A stretch of 64,000 nucleotides of DNA from Streptomyces sp. SAJ15. GTDB taxonomy: Bacteria; Actinomycetota; Actinomycetes; Streptomycetales; Streptomycetaceae. The stretch is from NCBI RefSeq assembly GCF_007595705.1, contig NZ_NISY01000006.1, positions 1-64,000 of the forward strand. The letters run 5' to 3'. Within the stretch, counting starts at the first letter, position 1. Each line of letters opens with the position of its first letter. Position numbers and translations under genes: made by a program. Positions 35,301 to 44,500 of this stretch are shown piece after piece. The notes below the pieces were generated by a model. It ran no database searches, was not told the DNA's origin, and was given only the letters and a program-made list of their open reading frames with translations.

Positions 35301-36057
35301 CGCCGACGGCGATGGCAAGGCGACGCAGCAGCATCGCGACGTCGGTGCCCTGGGCACCGTCGTACGTGTGGAACTCGTCGACGACCACGTAGCGGATGTC
35401 GCTGTCGTCCCACAGCGGTGCGTCGGCGGCCCGCTGCAGGAGCAGGTCGAGCATCTTGTAATTGGTGATCAGGATGTCCGGCGGGGACAGCCGCATGTCC
35501 TGCCGGCGCGTGTAGACGCGGTCGTAGTGCGTCGCCGCCTTGTCCCCGATGTACAGGCCGGCGCGTACGCCGCTTAACTCGTCGTAGTCGGTGAGCAGTC
35601 CGTTGATGCGGGCCGCCTGGTCGGTGGCCAGGGCGTTCATCGGATAGAGGAAGATCGCCTTGACCCCGCTGTTCCCGGCCGCGCGCTCGCGGACACAGTG
35701 ATCGAGAACGGGGTAGAGGAACGACTCGGTCTTGCCGGAGCCCGTACCCGTCGTGACCAGCGTGGGCCGAGGTACGTGCCCGTCCTTCGAGGTGAGCCGG
35801 GCGAAGGCACGGGCCTGGTGCGCGTACGGCGTCCAGCCGTCCGTGCGTACCCAGTCCAGGTACCGCTGCCAGCCGTCGCCGGCCGGGGTGAAGGGGGTGC
35901 GGAGGCGAAGATACGGGCCGCGTAACATACCCGTCGTCTCGTCCCCGAGAAAGGCGTGCAGCGCCTTGCGGACGCCCTCGTCGGCGAGGCCGTACGTCGT
36001 GGACAGGTACTGGAGCAGGCTCTCCTTGAGTCCCTGTGCTTCGAGGGTCGGCCTCAC
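29350..36057 (-). CDS. DrmA/DrmB-like fused helicase-DUF1998-nuclease protein
   Basis: 2235 residues. A superfamily 2 helicase comes first: Walker A in TTGTGSGKTESFLYP (about 107), Walker B as VVVDEFHTYDG, and the helicase C part with EMGIDIGDLSAVVLG and QQAGRAGRRTG (about 1110). A Cys-rich stretch follows (CPSCGYVRTE, CLRCG). Then comes DUF1998 (about 1580-1730; LLAHELETEALRILLP, CNGEAMPACHRCLYRY). Near 1800-1860 there is a VSR-like nuclease pattern (ITVYLDGHRYHA, AEGRVVFQLTWDD). This joins in one chain what DISARM encodes as DrmA and DrmB. GTG 36057 is chosen for its GTGA overlap and upstream GGAGG; the frame extends 11 codons further. Confidence 0.88.
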   Translation of the reverse strand: MRPTLEAQGLKESLLQYLSTTYGLADEGVRKALHAFLGDETTGMLRGPYLRLRTPFTPAGDGWQRYLDWVRTDGWTPYAHQARAFARLTSKDGHVPRPTLVTTGTGSGKTESFLYPVLDHCVRERAAGNSGVKAIFLYPMNALATDQAARINGLLTDYDELSGVRAGLYIGDKAATHYDRVYTRRQDMRLSPPDILITNYKMLDLLLQRAADAPLWDDSDIRYVVVDEFHTYDGAQGTDVAMLLRRLAIAVGANRPGRPLGTITPVATSATLASGTDADGVRQLLSVAGNVFGAEFTEDAIVGEDRLTVDEFMLDESIRDAKFLPGQAAPPEALTALPDPASGPEALADLAEAVTGRRTTDPVVLGAALRRNRLTYAVLKAFDGTACTYDEVLDVMRRSGAKSWDEAITTRPQVAAAALARFVALLSVARDPEAPATINRPFVQVEVHQWARSVTRVLRGVLPWPKAEFAWDTVGAESRLRTTPNTTTSRDTKVYLPAVYCRECGRSGWSVLAPESDLEELSFEAHKIRRATVTANKSKVRTLVAATDNEAREGNGRTAVDRAQQRSLTTGGAGVLMVLDGHSRRLRLPDPQDDYDDEGDPQPAGPDSVFVLVQLGDTAERAAKDDWCPACGTHNAIRFLGTGAAALAAASITQLFTGGEMDKQQRETKTLMFNDSVQDAAHRAGFVASRSYTFSLRALFTKHLSEQRSTALNDLVADVVMSTTDRETLAAVVPPDLHDDAGVARLLSGKGRGGDKRTWDLIGERFAFEAVMEFGHRSRNGRTLELTRTAAAWVGVPDERAAVAIVRAVHEESTHRGLALTAHDDARYLAFLRGLLERLRTRGAVGHRWLDKFLDEAGTSRYFIWGGRPRGMKAFPRGVSAPSFVLARPKQKSEFDFAAGRLSWYQSWAQRCFDMTREQADEFWVRLLPRLTDAGLLAARTPRDTAVRVYGLQPGAVRLQLLSDVQVNESYVRCPKCFWEQTVHPSLLAQYHGQPCQSYRCSSGRLVAGDRWLETVDRHDRDRDYREDYYRSLYRRAGTYQVITAEHTGLLSRGKRERVEEAFRKGEGFNDPNVLSCTPTLEMGIDIGDLSAVVLGALPRRPANYAQQAGRAGRRTGNAFLLTIPDRSRRDLYFLDRPRDMIDGRIVPPGSYLSAIEILRRQYTAHLLDLAARGRLLREDGKPLAALSRRVDELFGPSGYLADFTEAALAHGEELVAGFLALFPTGVSETAQEELKKYAVRGIRSAIEKAERQWERENQKLRTRIRTIRSAIDELKEGDDEQARTKAELEAELGALSKQGATRQRQPAQTVLCDLGLLPNYALIDATTTLEATVYWPEGTTSEGRDSYKSKPFSYGRPRSFALSELAPGNTFYAEGYKHRITGIDIVTGRDQDWRHWRFCPSCGYVRTENAEHDITPCLRCGEAGIADSGSLWQIVQPSVVTARDKREDARIGDESDDRDRRFYTVVDMVDIAPKDFAPGKSWRHTKEIFGVDYTRHAVIRRVNAGPLSIGAQENDQLAGRPVRIAPFHVCTACGAATADGRPVFDDDRDAVDNSANRQREVKHHTPWCPLRRGTQHVSQEPVLLAHELETEALRILLPAATVLVEERVHSFQAALRLGVDEAFGGDPQHLDTTLATMPDRGTAEKRHFLVLYDRLPHGTGYLDRLTDPAAFRQVLEGARRLLEECACNGEAMPACHRCLYRYADEQHIDRVSRQAALEILDELLGTDTDAWNTKPVGNTDQIGLDGQVESDLEARFLNALRGWASPRGDAVLEESGDNSAYLRLDEVGTVHGWRLTAQRNEAFTRTDFTFERTEGRKQRITVYLDGHRYHATRRHNRLAGDADKRNRLRAEGRVVFQLTWDDLEAFERQTGTAQTSSGRVTAEPVWPPYPHSAQDIAKQLHAERGGDDLVTTAFADPMTMLLAYLRSPDDAAWGRRASAMVGGLLGTGREILVGNGTPDQTRQTLARLLDAWGGTDGIAPDPVQGTGTLNLFGTCDQSGLPVAFLVDGATGHWSALVCLDDTAPDQLGTPEHKARWRSWLQWSNILQFLAHDGGDGVQLTTATAAKCDTSVLKAFGGLGELESLVVRFGTGTPVQRRPAVEASDATPLEAKLRDLLWDREILGYLDEDEPDAPLTRLAHALADGGKKAPAYGFELGERGWLADFAWDHGDQRIAVMAEPHDHEDEESDKTWRAYRDAGFTIRSADDWLADLDALLTALPDAAPRPDSEEQGAAR

Positions 36058-39000
36058 GGGGTCGGGACCTCCATCTTCTCCGGGTCCCACAGACCCTTGC
36101 TCACGGCTTCGTCGAGACGCTGCTTGAAGTAGGCGTGGGCGGCGCGCATCTCGCGCTCACGGTTGGCCTTGTAGAAGGGGGCGGTGTAGCCGTCGGGAAC
36201 GGGGACGGTGGTCTCGGGGTCCTTCTCGTAGGCCTCCTGGTAGGCCTCGAACTGGGTCCAGTGGTCCTTGGTCTGATCGAACCCGTACGTGTACCGGTCC
36301 CCGGCGATCTTCCGCTCGGTGGCGTCGAACCACGTCACCCGATCGAAGTCCTGCATGATCGGGAAACGGGCCCGGTACATGGCGATGAGCGTGTCCGCGT
36401 CGATGCAGAGCCAGACGGCGACGAGTGCGTCGATCTCGACAAGGGCGGCACGGCGGGCGTACTCGGTGCGGAGGGGGGTGTCGCGCTGCCAGGTGGGGGT
36501 GACGTCGTGCAGCTCGGTCGTGAGATGGGGCCAGTCGATGGCCCAGGGCTCGTAGCCGGGCCATTTGGGGTCGTAGAGCTGCGCCCAGAGGTCGGCGTAG
36601 GCGGTGGTGAGGGCGTTGAGGCGGAGGGTGCGGAGGAGGAGGGCGGGGGCTAGGGGGTGGTCATGATGAGGAGCTGGCAGAGTCCTTGCCGTGCCCACAC
36701 GCATGTCTCCCTTGCCGCTGGTACGCAGGTAGTAGTCGAGAGGGAGTCCGGCCCAGAACCCGGCGGCTAGGGCAGTACCACGCAATGTGCCTAGCCGCAT
36801 CGAATTCACCTGATCAACGTGAGCCACGCCCGGTGGGACGATCGCCGCAAACAGTGCTCGCTCAGTATCAGGAGCGATCTGACGCCGCCATGCAACCCGG
36901 TAGTCCTCGCTGTACGGATAGCTCGCTTTGGCAAGTAGGAACTTCTCAACCTGTTCGTCCTCGACCTCCTCCGGCTGGATCTTGCGCGTCTCCGCAATCT
37001 GAATCCGAGCCTGCGCTCGCTCCTCAACCGACGTACGGAGCCTCTCGTACCGCTCCCAGTCGGGCCACCGGTCCTGCTCCCCCAGAAACGCATCACGCGA
37101 AGCCACACACCGATACTCCGATTCCGGCACCGCGTCATCCGCAAGCGCCCTCGGGTCTAGGCCGCGTACCTCGCCGCCGCCCTGGCTGGGCTGCTTGAAC
37201 ATCGGGTTGGCCACGCCGATCTGCGGCCCCTTGAGGATGACGTCGTTCCACGCTTCCGCGTGATAGTCCTCCTGGCCGTCTGCGCCTCTGTTGTAGTCGA
37301 TAAGCCGCTGATTCTTGTCCGGGCCAAACTGCGCCTTCTTGGCGCCGCTTTCGTGGTACCCGGGGGTGATATCCGGGTACAACGCACCAAGACGCAAGGG
37401 ATACATGCCCAGCGCATCGATCGCTGGGTCCTCCGCCGTACTCACCGGCGTGAGCAGACGCGTGTGCTCCAGGGGGGCTTCATCACCTGCCAGTCGACGC
37501 CATCGCTTGAGGGTGCCGGTAGTCACGCGGACAACGCGCTTCGGGTGAGGGCGCTGGTCCCAGTCGCCGTCGTACTTGACGCCGGGATCCGCGCCCGCGT
37601 CCTCGGCGGCGGCGGACAACCGAAGCGAGTCGACAGTGAAGAGCCACGACAGCGAGTCGAAGGAGATCTCCCCTTCGGTCCCGTAGATGTGCACGCCGAA
37701 GTGGCTGGACCGACCCACGGGCGGTGGGAAGAAGCGATTGCCCGCATTGACGAAGTCGCCATGCACGCGCAGGCGCCGATAGGCCGCGGCCCGCAGCGCG
37801 GCCTCTTTGTCTCCCGCGAAGTGGGTGTCAGGATGCACCATCCCGGCCGCTCCGACGCGTCCGGCATGGTCCCACACCTCGCACATGAACGCCCGGTACA
37901 GATCAGGCTGGCTTCCCGAGATCAGTGGATAGACGGGCGGAGCCGAGAGATAGCTCGCCGTCGTCACCGTATTCGTCACCTCGCCGAGCAGGTACTCCCG
38001 CACCTCCTCACGGGCGAGTTCGTCCCTCCTCCGCCTGCTCTTCTCCTCCGCCTTCGGCTTCTCCGTGAGCATGAACCACGGCTCGTACTCCGCGAGGACC
38101 GGGTCTTCCTTCCATTCCGGCCGCACCCACGGCGGATTACCCACCTGAAGATCGAATCCCCCCGCCTCGCTAGCAAACACGCCTGCGAAGTCCAGCTCCC
38201 AGTGCAGAAAACCCTGCTCCTTGGCGATGTCACGGACGACCCGCATCCACGGATACCGCGTCTCGACCGCCTTCAGCGCATCGTCCATGCCCATTTCGAC
38301 CTGGACCAGATCTTCGAGCAGCGCCAGCTCCTCCAGGGAGTCGACGGATGCGGCAAAGCCATCTTCCCGAATGGGCTCCGTGCCCACCATGGACTCCAGG
38401 AAGGCGATCCAGTCGTCCAAGTTCGCAAGCGGGACGACCTCGCGCCGGCGTACCGGCCCAAGGCGCTTCCTCGATACGGAGGAGGTACGCGCCTTCTTGA
38501 GCTTTTCCTTCTTCACTAGCTCGTCGTCGACCCCGTCCTCGCCGGCCAGGGACATCTGGTCACCCTCCATGGCGAACAGCATCCGGCTCTCGAAGAATCG
38601 CGGCACGGTCGTGGGCTCGGGCGCCGCCAACGGCGTCTCGCTCTCGACGGCTTCCCCAGCCATCGACGACAGCAGAGTGTCCAGGTCCGCCCCCGCCTCC
38701 ACTGTCACCACCGGAGCCGTGGCGTACTCCGCGTCCGTCCCGTCCAGCAGCCCGACCTTGTCCAGAGGCCAGAACCACAGCGCGCACCATGCGTCCATGA
38801 CCTGCTTGAGACGCCAGTACGGGGAGCCCTCCGCCTTGAAGAGGTCCTTGAAGACCTGCTCCTTGGTCAGCGGCAGGCTCTGGTCCGCGTTCTGCTTGTC
38901 GTGGCGGAGGAAGGCGTCCTCCTCCGCGTCCTCCTCGCGGTCGGTCCCCCAGACATCGATGGTGCGGGCGATCTCCTGCTCGCTGAGTTCCATGCGCTTG

Positions 39001-41561
39001 GCGACGAGCTTCCACAGGAACTCGACACGAAGGGCCGCCGCCTGGAGCCGGGCGAGCTGGCTCGCCTTGCCGCCCGTCGTCTTGGGCTTAGTCTGGACGG
39101 CCTTCTTCCACGCCTTCAGCTGGTCCACCTGCGATCCGGCAAGCTGCTCGACCAGCTTCTTCGCGTCGCCGCTCGCCCCCGCGACCGCACCCCAACCAGG
39201 CGTGGGCAGGAGGAACTGGTGCACGGCCCCGTCCGGCAGCGGCTGCTCAGCACCGTCCTCGGTCGCCCGGAACGGCAGCTTGGTCGGCGTCTGTGCGCCG
39301 ATGGTCCGCTCCTTCTTGATGCGCTCGGCCTCGTACACCCAACGTCGCGCCCCGATCAGGGAGTTACCGCGCCGCAGATGCAGACCGAACCACGGCGCAC
39401 GCATCCCTGGGTGCATGGTGTTGAGCCATAACGACACCTCGGCGAGCTCCACGCCCGTCTCGTTGAGGTCGATGCCGTACGCGTTGTGGAGGGCGATGTA
39501 CGCCTTCACCTTCTGCTTCGCCTCTAGCGCCTTCGACGTGTCCAGGTTGGCGCCGAGCTCCTCCTGGCGGCGCTTGAGGTATTCCTCCGCGACCAGGTCG
39601 ATCGCCTTGTTCAGGAACGCGCCGGAGCCTAGGGCCGGTTCGCAGATGGTGTAGCGCAGGAGTTCGCTCGCGCGGGTCCGTACCGTGTTGCCGTCGGCGT
39701 CCTTCTCCTGGTCGAGGCGGTGCTTGAGCGCCAGCTCGACGGTGACCTCGGTGAGGGACTCGGGGGTGTAGTACGAGGCGGAGGTCTCACGGTCGCGGCC
39801 GGCCAGCCGGTAGACGAACCGGCCCCGGGGGTACTTCTTGGGGCCGCGCAGGCCGTGCTGTTCGGTGTCCTGGGCGGAGTACACGACGTGCGTGTTCTCC
39901 GGGTAGTCGTTCAGCCGGTCGGCGGGGACGAGCCAGGAGCCCTTCTCGGGGTCGCCGTACTGCTTGCCGGCCTTCTTGGCGCCGGGCTTGGCGACCTCGG
40001 CCAGCTCCTCCTCGGCGATGATGCCGGTGTACGACATCAGACCTTCGTAGACGGCGCCAAGCTGGTTGATGCCGAGGTTGCGGTAGGAGATGAAGCCGCC
40101 CTGCCGGCCCTTCTGGCCGGCCTCCTTCAGGGTGAGTAGACGCAGCACCTGGTGCAGGGCTTCGTTGCGCAGCCGCAGGTCCAGCCACCGCGGCTGCTCG
40201 TCCCCGTCCTCGTCCCACCGGGGGTCCAGGACGCCGCTCCCGATGAGGGTGATCGCCTTGGGGTCGAACAGCTCACTGCGCAGCGGCTCGAAGCGCAGGC
40301 CGCGCAGCTCGCTGCGTTCCTCGGCCGGCTTTTCGTCGTCCGCTTCGGTGCCGTGCGGGCGGTGGCCGTAGTTGACCTTGTTGAAGAGAACGTCGAGGGA
40401 TGCGTGGAGGTGGAAGCCCCCTCGGCTGTCCTCGTCCACCAGCTTTCGCTCGCGCGTGACCAGCTCGCGCAACCGGGCGACCGAGTAGCCGGCCTCGTAG
40501 GTGGAGTCGTCGGCGGGCAGGATGCCCAGTTCGGGGCGGGCCTCGGCGTACAGGAGGAAGAGGATGCGGTAGAGGTAGCGCAGGGATTCACGGGTGAGCT
40601 GCTTGGCGAACGGGCCCTTCCTGAGGTCCTCGATCTCCCGTGGCTTGACCTTCGCCTCGCACAGGCGGGCGAGCACTTCGTTCGCGATGATCTCGACTGA
40701 CTGCTGAAGCCCCTTGCGCAGCTCGGAGTTGACGCCGACGGCGTTGTCCCGGGACGCCTTCAGCAGGTCGTCGATGCGTCGGCCCTTGCCGTCGGGGCGG
40801 GTCGCGAGCATGTCGTGGGAGAAGAGGGCGGCGAGGAGGGAGAGTTCGCCGGCCTTGGTCGTGTCGTTGCGGGCGAGGGCCGCGTCCAGGCTGGTGGCGA
40901 GGTAGCGGCCTTCGGCCCAGGCGTTGCGGTCGGCGAGGGCGAGTACGCCACCGCACAGCAGCAGGATGAAGCGGGGCGCGTCGCCGCCGGGCTCGTGGAG
41001 TTCGCTCTGGAAGAGCCAGCCCGCCAGCTTCTCGCCGACCTCGAGGAGACCGTCCGTGGTCTTGAGGGGGTGGAGGAGCAGTCCTGCGTTGTCGGGGTCG
41101 AGGGCGTCGTCGAGGGAGGCGGTCCAGCCGCAGTCGAGGGCGACGATGCCGTCTCCGTGCCAGGCGATTTGGAGTTCGTACTCCTTGCCGGCGTTGTGCA
41201 CGATGATCGGGTCGGGCCGCTCGCCGTAGCCGAGGGCTTTCAGGACAGTGGTGTGCCAGGCGGTGATGTGCTCGGCCCACTCGCCTGTGGGGTCGTCGTA
41301 GGTGCTGCCGGGTTCTTCCTGCTGGGCACGGGAGCTCAGGAAGGGGCGCACGGTGGCCAGGTAGTCGCTGCGGAGCCGGGGCAGGAGTTCGCGCGGGGTG
41401 GGCTGGGGATCGTGGGGGTCGGTCTCGCGGCCGGTCCACAGGGTGAACAGGCCCTCGTCGCCCGCCTTGCCCTTCTTGAGAGTGTTCTCCAGCTCCTCGC
41501 TGAAGTAGTGGGCGGAGAGGTATTCGCCGCGGTTGGCGAAGGAGTCGTAGGTGTAGCTCAT
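36054..41561 (-). CDS. large Eco57I/PglX-like N6-adenine methyltransferase
   Basis: 1835 residues. A long N-terminal region (1-600) contains RYLYRILFLLYAEARPELGIL, as seen in type IIG/PglX-like enzymes. AdoMet motif I is CEPALGSGAFLNKAIDL (about 640). The catalytic N6-adenine motif is VGNPPWVRPEW (about 1140), separated from motif I by about 500 residues. A target-recognition-like region follows, and the last part has FWAGLPLDYYLRTSGKGDM. It would modify host DNA so that the partner helicases spare it, as DrmMI does in class 1 DISARM. It is ATGA-coupled to the DrmD-like gene and GTGA-coupled to the next. The section near 36.7-38.2 kb looks less GC-rich, suggesting exchange of the recognition part. 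Confidence 0.88.
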   Translation of the reverse strand: MSYTYDSFANRGEYLSAHYFSEELENTLKKGKAGDEGLFTLWTGRETDPHDPQPTPRELLPRLRSDYLATVRPFLSSRAQQEEPGSTYDDPTGEWAEHITAWHTTVLKALGYGERPDPIIVHNAGKEYELQIAWHGDGIVALDCGWTASLDDALDPDNAGLLLHPLKTTDGLLEVGEKLAGWLFQSELHEPGGDAPRFILLLCGGVLALADRNAWAEGRYLATSLDAALARNDTTKAGELSLLAALFSHDMLATRPDGKGRRIDDLLKASRDNAVGVNSELRKGLQQSVEIIANEVLARLCEAKVKPREIEDLRKGPFAKQLTRESLRYLYRILFLLYAEARPELGILPADDSTYEAGYSVARLRELVTRERKLVDEDSRGGFHLHASLDVLFNKVNYGHRPHGTEADDEKPAEERSELRGLRFEPLRSELFDPKAITLIGSGVLDPRWDEDGDEQPRWLDLRLRNEALHQVLRLLTLKEAGQKGRQGGFISYRNLGINQLGAVYEGLMSYTGIIAEEELAEVAKPGAKKAGKQYGDPEKGSWLVPADRLNDYPENTHVVYSAQDTEQHGLRGPKKYPRGRFVYRLAGRDRETSASYYTPESLTEVTVELALKHRLDQEKDADGNTVRTRASELLRYTICEPALGSGAFLNKAIDLVAEEYLKRRQEELGANLDTSKALEAKQKVKAYIALHNAYGIDLNETGVELAEVSLWLNTMHPGMRAPWFGLHLRRGNSLIGARRWVYEAERIKKERTIGAQTPTKLPFRATEDGAEQPLPDGAVHQFLLPTPGWGAVAGASGDAKKLVEQLAGSQVDQLKAWKKAVQTKPKTTGGKASQLARLQAAALRVEFLWKLVAKRMELSEQEIARTIDVWGTDREEDAEEDAFLRHDKQNADQSLPLTKEQVFKDLFKAEGSPYWRLKQVMDAWCALWFWPLDKVGLLDGTDAEYATAPVVTVEAGADLDTLLSSMAGEAVESETPLAAPEPTTVPRFFESRMLFAMEGDQMSLAGEDGVDDELVKKEKLKKARTSSVSRKRLGPVRRREVVPLANLDDWIAFLESMVGTEPIREDGFAASVDSLEELALLEDLVQVEMGMDDALKAVETRYPWMRVVRDIAKEQGFLHWELDFAGVFASEAGGFDLQVGNPPWVRPEWKEDPVLAEYEPWFMLTEKPKAEEKSRRRRDELAREEVREYLLGEVTNTVTTASYLSAPPVYPLISGSQPDLYRAFMCEVWDHAGRVGAAGMVHPDTHFAGDKEAALRAAAYRRLRVHGDFVNAGNRFFPPPVGRSSHFGVHIYGTEGEISFDSLSWLFTVDSLRLSAAAEDAGADPGVKYDGDWDQRPHPKRVVRVTTGTLKRWRRLAGDEAPLEHTRLLTPVSTAEDPAIDALGMYPLRLGALYPDITPGYHESGAKKAQFGPDKNQRLIDYNRGADGQEDYHAEAWNDVILKGPQIGVANPMFKQPSQGGGEVRGLDPRALADDAVPESEYRCVASRDAFLGEQDRWPDWERYERLRTSVEERAQARIQIAETRKIQPEEVEDEQVEKFLLAKASYPYSEDYRVAWRRQIAPDTERALFAAIVPPGVAHVDQVNSMRLGTLRGTALAAGFWAGLPLDYYLRTSGKGDMRVGTARTLPAPHHDHPLAPALLLRTLRLNALTTAYADLWAQLYDPKWPGYEPWAIDWPHLTTELHDVTPTWQRDTPLRTEYARRAALVEIDALVAVWLCIDADTLIAMYRARFPIMQDFDRVTWFDATERKIAGDRYTYGFDQTKDHWTQFEAYQEAYEKDPETTVPVPDGYTAPFYKANREREMRAAHAYFKQRLDEAVSKGLWDPEKMEVPTP

Positions 41562-44500
41562 CGTGCGGACTCCTCAGCGTGCGCGGTGGACGCGGTGGTG
41601 GGGTGAAGGGGTTCGAGGACGCAGAGGACCCGCAGCATCGGGTCGCCGTCGGTTCGCAGGCGGCGTACGAGGTCGCGGCGTAGGGCGGCCGTGTCGTACA
41701 CCTGCTGGATGCGGCGCTGCTGGTTGCCGACGGCGATCAGGGCGCCCTGCTCCCAGATCTGGACCCGGTCCTCGTACGGGGCGAGGTAGGAGTCCACCTG
41801 CTTGTCGTAGTCGGCGCGGCGCTCGCGCAGGTGGGTCTCGGCCGCGTCGACGGCAGTGGGGACGAGTCTCTGGAGAAGGTCGGGGGCGACGGGCTGGGCG
41901 CGGCCGGGCATGTCGGGGCCGACACCGCAGGCGGCGAGAAACGCCGAGTCCATGCGCCATACGCGAGGGCTGCCCGCGGTGAGCCCGGTGACGGCCATCC
42001 ACTCCACGACGGTCGGCTTGCCCGCCGTGTTTGAGTAGACGCCTTGGAGGAGGTAGACCGGGCCGGTGAGGGCTTCGGGCAAGGCGGCGTCGATCCGCTT
42101 GGCCTTGACGGTGTCGGGCCGGTAGGCGAGGACGAACGCCTCGTCGTACTGGAGCTTGGCGAGGACTTTGTCCGTCACCCAGTCGAGCACGGGGTGGATG
42201 TCGGAGGCGTAGGAGACATTGGGCCACTGGGATGTGGGCTGGTCCGTCTTGCCCTGCTTGGCGTTGCGGGCGGCCTCCAGGCGGTCGGCGGCGTACTGCT
42301 TGTCGAAGGTGATGCTCAGCGTGCCGTCGTACTTGGACGTCGTGAGGATCTTCTCCTGCTCGAGGTACGACTTCGGCAGCGCCCGGAAGCGGTACTGCAG
42401 GTCGTCGGGCGGAGTGAACTCGATTCGGCCCTGGGCCGTCTCGGGCTTCCAGCCGAGGGCCGCGCGCTCGGCCTCCGGGTAGATGAGGTCCATCGCGGCG
42501 TGGAAGTACGCCTTGGTGTCGGTGAAGACGTGGGGTACGTCGGCCTCGGGCACCGGGGCCGTGCCGAGAGTGGTGGGAGGGGCCGTGGGGTCGGCGAGCC
42601 GGGCGTTGGCGCCGGCGAGGAGGTTGGCGAGGACCCCGCCTGACTCCTGCTGGGACTGCTTGATGGAGCGCTCGACGGTGCCGCCCTTGATGAGGTCGCG
42701 GGTGAGGCGGTCCTCTTCTTTCTTGTCGTTGTAGAGGCCGGTGACGGCCTCGGCGCTGCCCTCACCGGTCTCGATCTCGTGTGCCTGGGCCTCGCGCCGC
42801 AGCAGGCGGGCGCCGACGAGCCGGTCGTCGAGCGTGAGCATCTCGCCGCTCTCCTCGTCGCGCCGCCAGGGCACGTCGGCGGTGAGAGTGAGGGCACGGA
42901 ACTCGGGGCTGACCGCCTGCCCGTAGCGGTCGATGCGTCCGTTGCGCTGCTCGATGCGTATGAGGGACCAGGGCAGGTCGTAATGGATGAGGTCGTGGCA
43001 TTGGTGGTGCAGGTTGACGCCCTCGGAGGCGATGTCGCCGGTGAACAGCAGCCGTACCGGCTCTTCGAGCCGGCCGAAGCGGTCGACGATCTCCTGCTGT
43101 TGCTGGTCGTTGGTGGTGTCGCCGTGCATGACCTCGACGGCTCCGCCGTACGCCTTCCAGGGACGCGTCGCGTCGGCCTTCGCCTCGTTCTTCTTGAAGC
43201 CGAGCCGGGCCGGGACCTCCTGGGCCAGCCAGTCCAGGGTGTGAACCCGCTCGGAGAAGATCACGACGCGGCGCTCGGAGCGCGGGCCGACGCCAAGGCT
43301 GTCCTTCAGCGTGCGCACGAGCGCGTCGAGCTTGGCGGAGTCCTGGTCGGTGAAGTCCGCGACCAGTGCCTCCAGCTCCGCGAGCGCCTTGCTCTCGGCG
43401 GCGAGAGCAGCGCGACGCTCGGGAGTGTCCGTCGCGGTCCTTGCCTTGCCCTTCGCCGTACCGGTCCTCGGGTTGTCCAGGTAGGCACGGCGGTTGGCGA
43501 GGGATTTCCGCAGGGCGACGTGGGAGGAGAGGAACGCCTTGAGGAAGTTGTAGCCGACCAGCGGATCGGCGCAGACCGACGAACGGCTGGGGTCCCCCGG
43601 GGTCCACTCGCTCGCGAGCTTCTCCAGGACGGCGACCTCCTTCGGTGTCGCCGGAGCCGGCACCGGCAGGGAGTCGCCGCGTTCGGCCCAGGGCTTGCCC
43701 TTGAGGCTGTCGCGTACCTCGCGGTCGCTCTTGGTGCGCCTGATGTAGAGGTGGTCGAGGTCGGCGACCTTGTAGTTCTTGGGGTCGGCGATGGCCGCCG
43801 GGTCGAGCATCCGGATCAGCTCGGCGAAGGATTCGGCGTCGCCGTTGTGCGGCGTGGCGGAGGCCAGGATCAGCGCATCGGTTTGCTCGGCGAGACGGCG
43901 GGCGAGGCGGTTGTTGCGGGTGCCCTTGTTCACGAGGTTGTGCGACTCGTCGATGACCACCGCGTCCCAGGTGATGTTCTCCAGGTGGTGGGCGTATGTC
44001 GCCGACTTGAGGGTGTCGACTGAGACGATGACGCGCTTGAAGTGGGCGAACGGGTTCCGGCCTGCCGGTAACTCCTGCTGGATGCGCTGGATGCCGGTGG
44101 AGTCCAGGCGCACCAGCGGCAGGGAGAAGCGGGTCCACAGCTCACGCTGGAACTGCTCCAGCACATGGGCGGGCGTGACCACGAGGATGCGCTCACCACG
44201 CCCGCGCCGGATCAGCTCTGAGAGCGTAATGCCGATCTCCAGCGTCTTGCCCAGACCGACGACGTCGGCTATCAGCAGCCGGGGCTGCGGATTTCGCATG
44301 GACAGCGCCAGCTCGGCGGGGCGTAACTGGTGCTCCTGCCGGTCCATGAGGAAGGAGTCGGCAAGGGCGATGCCGTGCTCGGTCTGCGGCAGCGCGGTCT
44401 TGCGGATGACCGCCTCCAGATAGAGGCGGGCCTTGGCGTGCTTGGAGGTCTCGTCGGGCACGAGACGGGTCTTGCGCGGATCGAGCACCTCGATACGGTC

